This document shows, in pieces, positions 1 to 7,585 of a DNA stretch of 33,759 nt (position 1 is its first letter; each line of letters starts with the position of its first letter). Below the pieces are notes generated by a model. The model saw only the letters and a list, made by a program, of their open reading frames with translations, made no database searches and was not told where the DNA came from. This DNA comes from Acidimicrobiaceae bacterium (GTDB lineage: Bacteria; Actinomycetota; Acidimicrobiia; Acidimicrobiales; Aldehydirespiratoraceae), in the NCBI GenBank assembly GCA_026708645.1, contig JAPOUM010000004.1, positions 1 through 33,759 of the forward strand. Reading direction: 5' to 3'. A program made the translations under genes and the position numbers.

Positions 1-2
1 GC

Positions 3-389
3 AGCCGGTCACGCCGAACGGTCACCGACACGCAATGGCAGGCCCTGTTTGCGACTTATGGCGGCTGTTTTCATTGCGGGGCGCCAGCGGGCATGTGCCA
101 AGCCCATCACATCACCCCTTACTCACAAGGCGGCGCAACCAGCCTCGACAATCTGATAATGGTCTGCTGGAACTGTCACCACAGGATCCATCACCACAAC
201 TGGCAAATCCACGAGCACTCTGACGGCAGCCACAGCCTGCACCCGCCCGACTACTCGATCACGCAACCCCGCTACGGACCGGCCTGTGCAGACGACCCTG
301 CACCACAACCACCCAGAACCCAGACTCGAACCCGAACCCGGAACCGAGACCGGACAAGTGCCAGAGCCCGCGACCCCGCCCTGTGGTGA
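3..389 (+). CDS. HNH endonuclease, C-terminal part (cut by window edge)
   Basis: The reading frame is open from the window edge to a TGA at 387-389, so only the 3' end of the gene is present. It encodes a zinc-type HNH nuclease core: a CxxC-like pair (CFHCG), then AHHITPYSQGG, then LDNLIMVCWNCHHRIHH. The two histidines, the asparagine after LD, and the paired cysteines are the expected metal-binding and catalytic residues. This arrangement is typical of the actinobacterial 13E12/DUF222-HNH proteins, whose N-terminal DUF222 region would lie upstream of the window. The last 50 residues are low-complexity and rich in Arg, Thr and Pro, and their DNA merges into a direct repeat that covers the stop codon. 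The family call is firm; the biological role of these proteins is unknown. Confidence 0.8.
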   Translation, partial: SRSRRTVTDTQWQALFATYGGCFHCGAPAGMCQAHHITPYSQGGATSLDNLIMVCWNCHHRIHHHNWQIHEHSDGSHSLHPPDYSITQPRYGPACADDPAPQPPRTQTRTRTRNRDRTSARARDPALW

Positions 390-490
390 CCGCCGAGGGG
401 TCGGCACACCCACGCAACCCGAGTTCCTCATCGTGGTCTTGCCGAGTTTGACTGTAGTGACCGCCGATGGGGTCGGCATACCCACGCAAC
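386..490 (+). repeat. Direct repeat pair, period about 71-72 bp
   Basis: A 33-34 base segment starting GTGACCGCCGA and ending CACCCACGCAAC occurs at 386-418 and again at 457-490 with three differences. The 38 bases between the copies are not repeated. The first copy covers the stop codon of the HNH gene. The spacing matches the period of repeats elsewhere in the window. Confidence 0.75.
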
Positions 491-503
491 GGCTATCACT
501 CCG

Positions 504-515
504 CCCCCCCCCCCC
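504..515. repeat. Homopolymer tract of 12 C
   Basis: Twelve consecutive C lie 14 bases beyond the stop codon of the minus-strand ATPase gene. On the coding strand of that gene this is a G tract. Two similar tracts occur at 4454-4466 and 23189-23200, all just downstream of stop codons. Confidence 0.85.
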
Positions 516-529
516 ACGCGAAGAGTCGG

Positions 530-1801
530 TTATGCGCCCAGCGCGGTTATGGGGAGGACTGTGGTGCCGTCGGGGCGTTCGTAGCCGTAGCCGGTGGCGG
601 TGATGATCAACAGCTTGGCCGGAGCGCCGATCAGCGAGTCGTCCACCCGCTCGCGCAGCTTCAGCAGAGACCGTGCTGCCTGCTCGATGCCTTCCTCTCC
701 GCCGAGTTTGACCTCGGCCGCAAACCAGCGCCCGTCGCGTGCTTCCACGACGGCATCGACCTCGAGACCGTTGTTGTCGCGGTAGTGGTAGACGCCAGCC
801 CTTTGGGCCTGTCCGTAGATTCGCAGGTCGCGCACCACCAGCGACTCGAACAAGAACCCGAGTGTACGCAGATCCGACAGCAGCCTCCGTGGTCCGGCCC
901 CGATAGCGTCCACTGCCAGAGACGGATCGACGAGATGCCTCTTGGGCGAACTTTGAAGTTTCGCTCGTGAGCGCAAATGCGTACGCCAAGCGGGCACATC
1001 CTCAACGACGTAGAGCCGCTCCAGCGAGCGCAGATACTCCGTGGCAGTCGTGCGGTTCAGGGGTCGGTCTCCGGCGGCTTCGCTCGCCAGCTTGGAGAAC
1101 GAAGCCGTCGTGGCGGTGTTCCGGGCGATGGACGCGATCAGCCTCTCCACGCCTTGTGGATCGCGGGCGACTCCGTCGACGAGACGGATGTCGGTCCGGC
1201 ACAGTTCGGCCAGATAGTTGCCAACGAAGATCTGCGCCGCGGCCACCGGCTGACCGCGCAAGCGAGGCCATCCACCCCGGCACAAAGCGTCCACAACATC
1301 GCCGAAGTCCGCTTCGGGACGGCTCGCCGACACCGGCGCGCCGTCAAGCAGGTCGCCCAGAGACACGTCGGCGTTGGACTCGCCGCTCTCTTGCAGCGAC
1401 ATGGGCCGCATCCGCACCCGGGCGATCCGCCCCGCTCCTGAGTGCCGGGTGATGTCGTCAGGCGGAACGGCCGAACCGGTCAGGATGAAGCGGCCCGTGC
1501 GCTGCGTTTCGTCGCTTGCGTGCCGAACCCGGTTCCAGATTTCGGGGGCCAGCTGCCACTCATCGAGCAGGCGAGGCTCGTCGCCCGCCAGCACTAAGTC
1601 GGGCGTCAAAGAAACTGCACTGCGGGAATCGATGTCGCGATCGAACAGAACTTCACTGCGAGCGAAGCGTCGTGCTGTCCATGTCTTGCCGCAGCCCCTG
1701 GGCCCCTCGATCACGACGGCGGCCATAGCCGCAAGAGCCGACAGCATCTCGCCGTCCATGACCCGTGTCCGGTAGCCGTCGGGGGTGAGCGTGTCTGTCA
1801 T
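530..1801 (-). CDS. AAA ATPase with DUF4143 domain (copy 1)
   Basis: A 423-residue protein of the AAA_14/DUF4143 family. The Walker A motif GPRGCGKT is at residues 33-40, Walker B RLLDEWQ near 77-83 and a sensor-like ILTGS near 106-110. The C-terminal DUF4143 part ends in a PD-(D/E)xK-like core with GLEVDA (Asp349) and AAEVKLG (Glu363, Lys365). Family members are ATP-binding proteins of unknown cellular role, often present in many copies and linked to mobile or defence-type gene sets. A clear paralogue lies at 31426-32673, and this copy retains the nuclease-like Asp that the other lacks. The ATG at 1801 is preceded by three evenly spaced 14-base repeats that may be operators. The family assignment is solid; the function is not known. 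Confidence 0.9.
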   Translation of the reverse strand: MTDTLTPDGYRTRVMDGEMLSALAAMAAVVIEGPRGCGKTWTARRFARSEVLFDRDIDSRSAVSLTPDLVLAGDEPRLLDEWQLAPEIWNRVRHASDETQRTGRFILTGSAVPPDDITRHSGAGRIARVRMRPMSLQESGESNADVSLGDLLDGAPVSASRPEADFGDVVDALCRGGWPRLRGQPVAAAQIFVGNYLAELCRTDIRLVDGVARDPQGVERLIASIARNTATTASFSKLASEAAGDRPLNRTTATEYLRSLERLYVVEDVPAWRTHLRSRAKLQSSPKRHLVDPSLAVDAIGAGPRRLLSDLRTLGFLFESLVVRDLRIYGQAQRAGVYHYRDNNGLEVDAVVEARDGRWFAAEVKLGGEEGIEQAARSLLKLRERVDDSLIGAPAKLLIITATGYGYERPDGTTVLPITALGA

Positions 1802-1821
1802 GGTACCGCCGCCCAGATGTC

Positions 1822-1881
1822 AGCCTACAACTTTCCGCGAAACTAGCCTACAACTTTCAGCGTTGACAGCCTACAACTTTC
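1822..1881 (-). promoter_or_regulatory. Three direct repeats spaced exactly 23 bp, upstream of the DUF4143 ATPase
   Basis: On the minus strand the 14-mer GAAAGTTGTAGGCT occurs three times without mismatch (plus-strand positions 1822-1835, 1845-1858, 1868-1881), each 23 bp apart. The nearest copy ends 20 bases before the ATPase start codon. The even spacing and position suggest an operator array or iterons bound by a regulator, possibly the ATPase itself; that is inference. Confidence 0.65.
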
Positions 1882-1961
1882 AGTGTCTGGTGGACTGCGG
1901 CTTCCGGCCGGCGCAGCGCCTCGCCAAGCAGCGCCTCACTCAGCGGCGCTGCACACGGGCT

Positions 1962-1981
1962 CAAGCGAGGCCATCCACCCC
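1962..1981 (-). other. Possible remnant of another DUF4143 gene
   Basis: Twenty bases here (CAAGCGAGGCCATCCACCCC) are identical to 1259-1278 inside the ATPase gene, where they encode part of the GGWPRL motif of the family. On the minus strand the spacer also reads C-W-G-G-W-P-R-L. The rest of the surrounding sequence is not clearly related, so this may be a decayed paralogue or a short gene-derived insertion. Confidence 0.35.
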
Positions 1982-2080
1982 AACACCAAGCAGCCCTACT
2001 CACCAACCACCAAACTTCATCAAAACAACCAAACGAAAACAGCCCAACCACCGCGGCTTCCAGCAGCTGTGCTCACCAGC

Positions 2081-2347
2081 CACCAGGCTTCACCGGAATA
2101 CCCGAATGCGGCCACCGCGCAGGTCGAGGCAGAACGGACCGTGCGGAAGCCCGCCACCAGGCTTCACCGAAATACCCGAATGCGACGACGTAGTCGACCG
2201 CTTCCTGGATCGCCCGCTGCTCCCCGCCACCAGGCTTCCCCGGAACAGCCGGGCGTGAACGTCTCGACTAACGCCGTCTAGAAAAGGAGACAATGGATAT
2301 CTGCTCTGCGACCCGGAACAGCCGGGCGTGAACATCTCAGCTAACGC
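2081..2347 (+). repeat. Four degenerate direct repeats, period 73-74 bp
   Basis: A 30-base unit starting CACCAGGCTTCACCG recurs at 2081 and 2155 with one difference. A diverged form begins at 2228. The second half of that form (CCCGGAACAGCCGGGCGTG and the bases after it) recurs at 2312, equivalent to a unit start near 2302. Successive spacings are 74, 73 and 74. The intervening 37-44 bases differ. The segment CCCGGAACAGCCGGG can form a small hairpin. There is no gene between 1802 and 2340; the spacer is filled by these repeats and the elements listed just before. Confidence 0.7.
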
Positions 2348-3108
2348 AGCACCAGGCGGCCGCATTCGCTGCAGTCGAGCACGGCGTCGGCGTCGCAGCG
2401 CTTGATGCGAGCCACTTCGACAGCAGGCATGTCCTGCGGGCATCCGCATCCCGTGGCCGGGTCGAATCTCACCACAGTGCTCGGCCCGAACGTGACGCGC
2501 AGCCGCTCGTAGCCGGCGATCACGGCATCGTCGATGAAGGCAGCGACTTCATCGCGTTTCGAGGCCAGCGCCGCGACCTGCTCGTCGATCTCGGCTTCGG
2601 CGACGCCCAGCTCGGCTTCGATCACGGTCAACCGCTGATCCCCGGAGTCTTTGTGCTGCTGCAGGGTCTGGGCTTGCCCCTCCAGTTCCTCGGCTTCCAG
2701 AAGCGCCGCTATCGCCTGCTCCTCCAGAACGCTCTGGCGCGACCGCAAGCCCGCGATCTCGTCTTGCATAGCCTGCAGGTCGCGGATCGCGGTGATCTCG
2801 CCGGAGTAGAGCCGGTTGTCGTCGCGGTCGGCTTTGGAACGCACGATCGCGGCTTCGTCCTCCAAACGCTTCTGACGTGTCAGCACTTCGACCCGCTGCA
2901 TGGCTATGCCGTCGATACGGTTCTGGCATTCCTGCTGCTCGGCCCGCGCCGCCGCCAGCGTCCGGCGCGCCTCGAGGTTGGAGCGCTTGTGCAGAAGCTG
3001 TTCTGTTTCGGTGTCGATCTCCTGCAGATCCAGCAGAGTGGAAATTTCCACAGCAGCGCCGGACGAGGAATCTTGGTGTGGGTCTATTCGTGAGATTATT
3101 GCAGCCAT
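2341..3108 (-). CDS. Zinc-ribbon coiled-coil hinge protein (DUF164/CT398-like)
   Basis: The protein has a long helical coiled coil starting at LLDLQEIDTE and running for about 170 residues of heptad-like Glu, Arg and Leu. A C-terminal zinc-ribbon follows, with CGC and then CSECGRLVLR. This is the architecture of the widespread DUF164 zinc-ribbon proteins, whose role is unclear and which are sometimes suggested to bind nucleic acid. The first cysteine pair is CxC instead of the usual CxxC. The start is uncertain. An ATG at 3108 gives 255 residues and overlaps the start codon of the divergent gene by two bases. A GTG at 3051 gives 236 residues and begins four residues before LLDLQE, leaving a short divergent promoter region. 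A longer reading to 3417 would lie inside the next gene and is rejected. Confidence 0.8.
   Translation of the reverse strand: MAAIISRIDPHQDSSSGAAVEISTLLDLQEIDTETEQLLHKRSNLEARRTLAAARAEQQECQNRIDGIAMQRVEVLTRQKRLEDEAAIVRSKADRDDNRLYSGEITAIRDLQAMQDEIAGLRSRQSVLEEQAIAALLEAEELEGQAQTLQQHKDSGDQRLTVIEAELGVAEAEIDEQVAALASKRDEVAAFIDDAVIAGYERLRVTFGPSTVVRFDPATGCGCPQDMPAVEVARIKRCDADAVLDCSECGRLVLR
3094..3106 (+). promoter_or_regulatory. Possible -10 element for a leaderless start
   Basis: GATTAT at 3094-3099 is followed by exactly seven bases and then the ATG at 3107, the spacing expected if transcription starts on the A of the start codon. No Shine-Dalgarno sequence is visible there. A -35 element is weak at best (TCTTGG at 3071-3076, 17 bases upstream). 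Confidence 0.4.
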
Positions 3109-4165
3109 GATCACCGTTGGCATAGTCGGCGCGGGCCGCGCCGCCACCCTGCATGCCGAAGCCGTCCGCGCTGCCGGCAGCGCCCGACTGGCCGGCGTGG
3201 CCGCACGGTCATCTGACTCGCCGAGAGCGGCGGCGCTGGCTGAGGCCCTGAACAGCCGGGTGCTGACCGTCGGGCAGCTGACAGAAGCCTGCGATGCGGT
3301 GGTGGTTGCCGCTCCCCCGCAGGCACGAGCCGAGATTCTGTGTGAACTGGCTGAGTCGCCAAAGCTGAAGGCAGTGATGGTCGAATCGCCTGCAGCCGCG
3401 ACCCTCGACGGCGTCACCCAGATTCAGGCAGCTTTCTCAGAGCTGCCGGTGGTCGCCGCAGCGAACCTCATGCACGCTCCGGCTGTGCGACGCATGCTCA
3501 ACGCTACAGCGGCCATGGATCCGCATCATCTGCAGATGCGCTTGTCGCTGCCGACTCCGGCAGGCGGCGCTGATGACCGGCGCGCTTTCGGCGGCGGCGT
3601 GATGATGGATCAAACCCCCGGCTTCTGGCCGGTGCTGCTGACCGCTCTGGGCGCCGGCGCAGAATCGGTCGAGGTGCAGCGCTTCGAGATCGACGACGGG
3701 ATCGACCATGTGGTGGACCTGACGATCAGGGCGGCGAACGGGCGCCGGGCTGCCGCGGCTCTGCGTTGGGGAGCGAGCGTCGCCGAGGCGTCATTCGAGG
3801 CCGCCGACAGCCGGCGGGTGGCTCGGGTGGACGTTTGGCCGACACCGGCCGTCGAGATCAACGGCGTGCCGGAGTCAATTCCTGCGGGTTCTTCCGACCA
3901 TGGAACCGGTCGGCGCGCCGCAGAGCGAGCCCCGAACCCTCTGGCCGCTCTGGGATACGCGAACCAGATCGACTATCTCGTGCAGGTCGCTAGCGATAGC
4001 GGTCGAGCACGGCCTCGGCCGGATCTGGCGACGGCGTCGTCGGCGTTGGCGATCTCGGCAGCAGCCGCCTTGTCGATTCGACGCAACGGCGTCGAGACCA
4101 GCCTGAGCGAGACGCCGTCGAGCTTGTCACCACTCGAAATCCTCACAAACCCGAGCGTCGCCTGA
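3107..4165 (+). CDS. GFO/IDH/MocA-family protein, probably non-catalytic
   Basis: A 352-residue protein beginning with a Rossmann nucleotide-binding motif (MITVGIVGAGRAATLHAEAV), as in the GFO/IDH/MocA NAD(P)-dependent oxidoreductases. The middle follows the family layout, with a MVESPAAATLDGV segment where the family normally has its E-K-P motif and GGGVMMDQTPGFWPVL where it normally has G-G-G-x(3)-D-x-G-x-H-x(2)-D. The Lys of EKP is replaced by Ser, and the catalytic His and following Asp are absent. It may therefore bind a cofactor or ligand without normal catalysis, or be decaying. The ATG at 3107 lies at the beginning of the Rossmann fold and may be translated without a leader. The C-terminal end runs into repeat-like DNA. 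Confidence 0.75.
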   Translation: MITVGIVGAGRAATLHAEAVRAAGSARLAGVAARSSDSPRAAALAEALNSRVLTVGQLTEACDAVVVAAPPQARAEILCELAESPKLKAVMVESPAAATLDGVTQIQAAFSELPVVAAANLMHAPAVRRMLNATAAMDPHHLQMRLSLPTPAGGADDRRAFGGGVMMDQTPGFWPVLLTALGAGAESVEVQRFEIDDGIDHVVDLTIRAANGRRAAAALRWGASVAEASFEAADSRRVARVDVWPTPAVEINGVPESIPAGSSDHGTGRRAAERAPNPLAALGYANQIDYLVQVASDSGRARPRPDLATASSALAISAAAALSIRRNGVETSLSETPSSLSPLEILTNPSVA

Positions 4166-4184
4166 GCACAAGCCGGAGCGTCCC

Positions 4185-4368
4185 AAAGCCACAAGCCAGA
4201 ACACCGCAAGGCCACAAACACGAGCACCCACTCCCGTCACAAATCCGAGCGCTGACACAAAGCCACAAACCCGAGCACCGCAAGGCCACTAGCCTGTGAT
4301 GCTGCGGGTGAGGTCGTGACGAATCTGGCTCCCGTCACGAATCCGAGCACCTCAAGGCCACTAGCCTG
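4185..4368 (+). repeat. Nested direct repeats, period 72-74 bp
   Basis: AAAGCCACAA(G/A)CC... is at 4185 and 4259 (74 apart). CCGAGCACC(G/T)CAAGGCCACT and the bases after it are at 4271-4296 and 4343-4368 (72 apart, one difference). A second element, CTCCCGTCAC(A/G)AATCCGAGC, is at 4231-4250 and 4329-4348. The spacer 4166-4470 lies between converging genes and holds these repeats but no convincing gene. Confidence 0.65.
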
Positions 4369-4373
4369 ATCCC

Positions 4374-4388
4374 CCAGGTGTCACCTGG
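4374..4388. other. Short perfect palindrome
   Basis: CCAGGTG-T-CACCTGG is a perfect 7-bp inverted repeat around one base. It lies between converging genes, so it could be a weak bidirectional terminator or a protein site; no T tract follows. Confidence 0.35.
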
Positions 4389-4396
4389 TGTCACTG

Positions 4397-4492
4397 GCCG
4401 GAGCGTCTTATGCAGCCCCGGCGCAGGTCGCTGGCGCCGCGGCGCTCGATACTCCCCCCCCCCCCCGGCGTTACAAGCCGGAGCGTCTTATG
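4397..4492 (+). repeat. 16-base direct repeat, 80 bp apart
   Basis: GCCGGAGCGTCTTATG occurs at 4397-4412 and 4477-4492 without mismatch; a related GCCGGAGCGTC is near 4172. The second copy lies inside the 3' end of the nucleotidase gene and encodes part of its last residues. Confidence 0.65.
4454..4466. repeat. Homopolymer tract of 13 C
   Basis: Thirteen C lie four bases beyond the stop codon of the minus-strand nucleotidase gene, which reads the tract as G on its coding strand. Confidence 0.85.
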
Positions 4493-5187
4493 AGCAGGCG
4501 ACCCGTCCCAGCGTCGATGCCGGGGAATTGCGGCTGCACTCCAGAGTCGCCGCGCCAAGCCGCCAGCCGCTCCATCACCAGATGCTCCACCTGCTGCCAG
4601 TCGCAGGCCCGCGGCTCGGCCTCGTCGCGGTTGTAGGGCTGGTCGAACACGATCACGTCGTTGCCGCTTGATCGAAGCGCCTCGATGTTGTGGGGAGCGT
4701 CGTCCACATAGCAGTCGGCCTCGACTTCGGGCTTGCGGCCCAGAAAACAGATGTCCCGGTAGGGGATGCTCTCGGCGTCGAGCCAGTGAACAGTGTCTGC
4801 CACCGCTTCGGCATGACCCCAGTTGACGTAGAGGCGATGCGTGATGACCCGAATCCAGACCCCGGCGTCGGAGAGCCTCCACAAGGCCTCGGCCGCTCCT
4901 TCGACAGCCGGCAGCTTGGCCAGCAGACGATGCTCGCTGACAGCGACGCCGTGATGCCGCTCGAACTCTCCGGGACCCAGGCCCCATTCGCGGAAGTCGT
5001 AGGATCGTTCCTCTGGCAGCGACGCAGGATCGACTCCCCGCTGTGAGGCGATGAACTGCGCGAAACCGGTCGTGTAGTCGGCGACCACCCCGTCGAGGTC
5101 CACGCCGAACACGAACTCCCTCTGCACGGCTTCCTGACTCACGGCATCCTTCTGCACCGACTCCCCTCCCACGGCATCCTTCTGCAC
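4471..5187 (-). CDS. HAD-superfamily 5'-nucleotidase (deoxyribonucleotidase-like)
   Basis: A 238-residue HAD hydrolase. Motif I is VDLDGVVADY with the nucleophile and acid/base Asp at residues 30 and 32. An ITHR segment fits motif II, and CYVDDAPHNIEAL carries the acidic motif IV. The pattern matches the NT5C/5'(3')-deoxyribonucleotidase-like group, which removes phosphate from nucleoside monophosphates; the exact substrate cannot be read from sequence. The N-terminus is odd: MQKDAV and VQKDAV recur within 16 residues, from a 17-base DNA repeat, so translation may really start at a later GTG. The last residues (LLIRRSGL) are encoded by a spacer-type repeat, so the 3' end may have been remodelled. 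Confidence 0.8.
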   Translation of the reverse strand: MQKDAVGGESVQKDAVSQEAVQREFVFGVDLDGVVADYTTGFAQFIASQRGVDPASLPEERSYDFREWGLGPGEFERHHGVAVSEHRLLAKLPAVEGAAEALWRLSDAGVWIRVITHRLYVNWGHAEAVADTVHWLDAESIPYRDICFLGRKPEVEADCYVDDAPHNIEALRSSGNDVIVFDQPYNRDEAEPRACDWQQVEHLVMERLAAWRGDSGVQPQFPGIDAGTGRLLIRRSGL

Positions 5188-5205
5188 AGCGCGCGGCCCG
5201 CCCTG

Positions 5206-6807
5206 CTAACGGCCGCGCAGTTCGCGGCGCTGGATCTTGCCCGACGCGCTCTTGGGGATCGCATCGAGCACTTCCACGGCGCGTATCTGCTTGTAGGCGG
5301 CCAGGTGCTGCGCCATGTGGGCTTGCAGATCCTCCAGGCTCGGCGTCGCCGCTCCCGGCGCCGTCGTTATGAACGCTTTGGGCAACTCCCCCGCCTCCAA
5401 GTCGGGAATGCCGATCACCGCCGCGTCCGCCACAGCCGGATGCGTCACCAGCACCGCTTCGAGCTCAGCTGGCGGCACTTGGAAAGCCTTGTATTTGATC
5501 AGTTCCTTGATGCGATCGACGATCGACACATGCTGATGCTCGTCGATGATCGCCACATCGCCGGTGCGCAGCCAGCCGTCGGAGTCGAGGGTCGCCGCAG
5601 TGGCTTCCGGGTTGTTCAGATAGCCCTTCATGACTTGCGGGCCCCTCACCAGCAGCTCGCCGCGCTCGCCGACGCCCAGATCAGCGCCCGAGACGGGATC
5701 GACGATTCGTATCTCGGTGTTCGAAACGGTCACGCCGCTCGTGCCCGGCCGGACTTGGCCTTCCGGGGTGCAGTGGCTCACCGGGCTCAACTCGGTCATG
5801 CCGTAGCCCTGCACCACTTCGCAGCCTGCTCGGGCCGCAGCCTCGGCCTGGAGGTCGCTTCCCAGCGGCGCGGCCCCCGAGAATACCTGCTTGAGCGACG
5901 ACAGGTCGAAGTCGTCCACCGCTGGATGCTGTGCCAGTCCCAGCACTATCGGCGGCACCGCGAAGAATCTGGTCAGGCGCTGCTGTTGCACCAACTCCAG
6001 CGCGCGCAGCATGTCGAAGCGGGGCATGGTCACCACTCGCACTCCCTGCGCCAGCAGCATGTTCATCACCACTTGCATCCCGTAGATGTGGAAGAAAGGC
6101 AGCACAGCCAGAGCCGCCTCGTCGCCGGAAGCCTTGAAAGCGTGCTGCAGCTGGGCGATGTTGGCCACCAGATTGCGGTGGGTGAGCATCACGCCTTTGG
6201 GCAGCCCGGTGGTGCCCGACGAGTACGGCAGCACCACCACATGGTCGGCGTAATCGAGCGGCGTCTGCGAAATGGGCTCACCGAACATCGCGGCCAGCTC
6301 CACGACGGTCGCACTGCCGGCGTCGCCTGGACTGCCTGGGCTGTCTGGGAGCGCTGTCTCGGGCGCTGCACCGATCACGACGATCCGGGTCGCGCCGGAC
6401 GCTGCTGCTGCGGTGACGGCAGTATCGACGAACATCGGGGTCGTGAAAATCCATGAGGCCCCCGCGTCGTCGAGTTGATGGCTCACTTCCTCGATGCCGT
6501 ATGTGGGGTTGATGGTCGTGACGGTGCCGCCGGCGAGCGCTACGGCATGGAACACCACGGCGTATTCAGGAATGTTCGGAGCGAGGATCGCGACGACGGC
6601 GCCCGGACCAACGCCTCGCGCCTGCAATCCTCCGCCGAGTCGGCGCACCGCGTCGTGAAGCTCCGTGAAGGTGTAGCTGGTGTCGGCGCCGTCGGTGACG
6701 GCCACTTCGCCGCCGTGGCGGGCGGCCGACGCGAAGACGTAGTCGGTGATCGACTGATCCGGGATCGTCACATCGGGAAGCGGGCTGCGGTGAATGATGA
6801 TGGTCAC
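5206..6807 (-). CDS. AMP-dependent acyl-CoA synthetase (4-coumarate-CoA ligase-like)
   Basis: A 533-residue ANL-superfamily enzyme of normal length for 4CL-like ligases. The phosphate-binding loop YSSGTTGLPKGVMLTH is at residues 195-210, followed by YGMTELS, a GERGELLVRG box and TGDVAIID. The hinge IVDRIKELIKYKAFQV comes next, and the catalytic C-terminal Lys is Lys524 in SASGKIQRREL. All core motifs are intact. It should adenylate a carboxylic acid and transfer the acyl group to CoA. The substrate may be an aromatic, medium- or long-chain acid and is not predictable here. It lies 18 bases upstream of the nucleotidase gene on the same strand, so the two may be cotranscribed. A long repeat array precedes its start. 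Confidence 0.92.
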   Translation of the reverse strand: MTIIIHRSPLPDVTIPDQSITDYVFASAARHGGEVAVTDGADTSYTFTELHDAVRRLGGGLQARGVGPGAVVAILAPNIPEYAVVFHAVALAGGTVTTINPTYGIEEVSHQLDDAGASWIFTTPMFVDTAVTAAAASGATRIVVIGAAPETALPDSPGSPGDAGSATVVELAAMFGEPISQTPLDYADHVVVLPYSSGTTGLPKGVMLTHRNLVANIAQLQHAFKASGDEAALAVLPFFHIYGMQVVMNMLLAQGVRVVTMPRFDMLRALELVQQQRLTRFFAVPPIVLGLAQHPAVDDFDLSSLKQVFSGAAPLGSDLQAEAAARAGCEVVQGYGMTELSPVSHCTPEGQVRPGTSGVTVSNTEIRIVDPVSGADLGVGERGELLVRGPQVMKGYLNNPEATAATLDSDGWLRTGDVAIIDEHQHVSIVDRIKELIKYKAFQVPPAELEAVLVTHPAVADAAVIGIPDLEAGELPKAFITTAPGAATPSLEDLQAHMAQHLAAYKQIRAVEVLDAIPKSASGKIQRRELRGR

Positions 6808-6880
6808 GGAAAGCCTCGCAAGAGAGTTCGATCAAGCTGATCGTCTGAGCCGCTGCTCGTCTGAATCAGCCTACGCCGCG

Positions 6881-7518
6881 CGCATTATCAGTAAGCGACC
6901 GATATCTAGCTGCGGCTTCGACCGAGCACACACCGCCAGTCCGCATCCGCGCACGCACCATCAAAATGCGACCGGTGTCTTGTTGGGACTCCGCGAGCGC
7001 GCGCCGTCGGTCGGCGTCCGCACGCGCATCATCAATATGCAACCGATATCAGGACGCGGCTCACGCAAGCACACACCACCAACCCACATCCACACACGCA
7101 CCACCAATATGCGACCGGTACCAGGACGCGTCTGCGTCAGGCGACCAGCAGAAGCGGCGGCAGCGCCCGCACACCATCAGAATGCGCCGGTGCCTGAACG
7201 CGGCTCACGCAAGCACACACCGCCAGTCCGCGTCCGAGCGCGCGTCATCGGTATGCGACCGATGTCTGGTTGCGGCTTCGTCCGAGCACACACCGCCAGT
7301 CCGCATCCGCGCGCGCATCATCAGTATGCGACCTGTGTCTAGCTGCGGCTTCGACCGTCGGTCGGCCCGAACCGACGCCGGGCGGCTACTAGCCGCCTGC
7401 GACCGGCCTCCTGCAGCGTTTCGACTGTCGGCGCGCCTTGTTCGCCGTGCGGCTCGTTCGGGGATCGAGGACACGACAGAGGCCCGCAGCGTTTCGGCTG
7501 TCCGGGCGCCTTGTCCGC
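6881..7518 (+). repeat. Array of degenerate tandem repeats, period 71-73 bp
   Basis: Seven related units, each beginning like CGCATCATCAATATGCGACCG, start at about 6881, 6954, 7025, 7097, 7170, 7241 and 7314. Whole units align, not just short cores. Units 1, 6 and 7 share TGCGGCTTCG(A/T)CCG, units 6 and 7 being closest, while units 3 and 5 share CGCGGCTCACGCAAGC. A different pair (GCAGCGTTTCG(A/G)CTGTC...GCGCCTTGT) follows at 7413 and 7486, again 73 apart. The array fills most of the 778-base spacer between the diverging acyl-CoA synthetase and transhydrogenase genes. Open frames through it are low-complexity and look non-coding. Confidence 0.8.
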
Positions 7519-7585
7519 AGCATCCGGCCCCGGACTGACAGCCATGACAGATGAGCGACACTGCGGGCGCTAGCCTGCTCTGTCG

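Noticed and set aside
2081..2347. CRISPR array
   Set aside because: Units drift too much, there are only four, spacers are not of one length, and no cas gene is in the window.
3109..3417. N-terminal extension of the zinc-ribbon protein
   Set aside because: It would overlap 300 bases of the divergent Rossmann-fold gene and shows no coiled-coil or family pattern.
6794..7342. 182-codon open frame over the repeat array
   Set aside because: It follows degenerate repeats whose unit lengths of 71-73 are not constant multiples of three, and the protein is low-complexity with no family resemblance.
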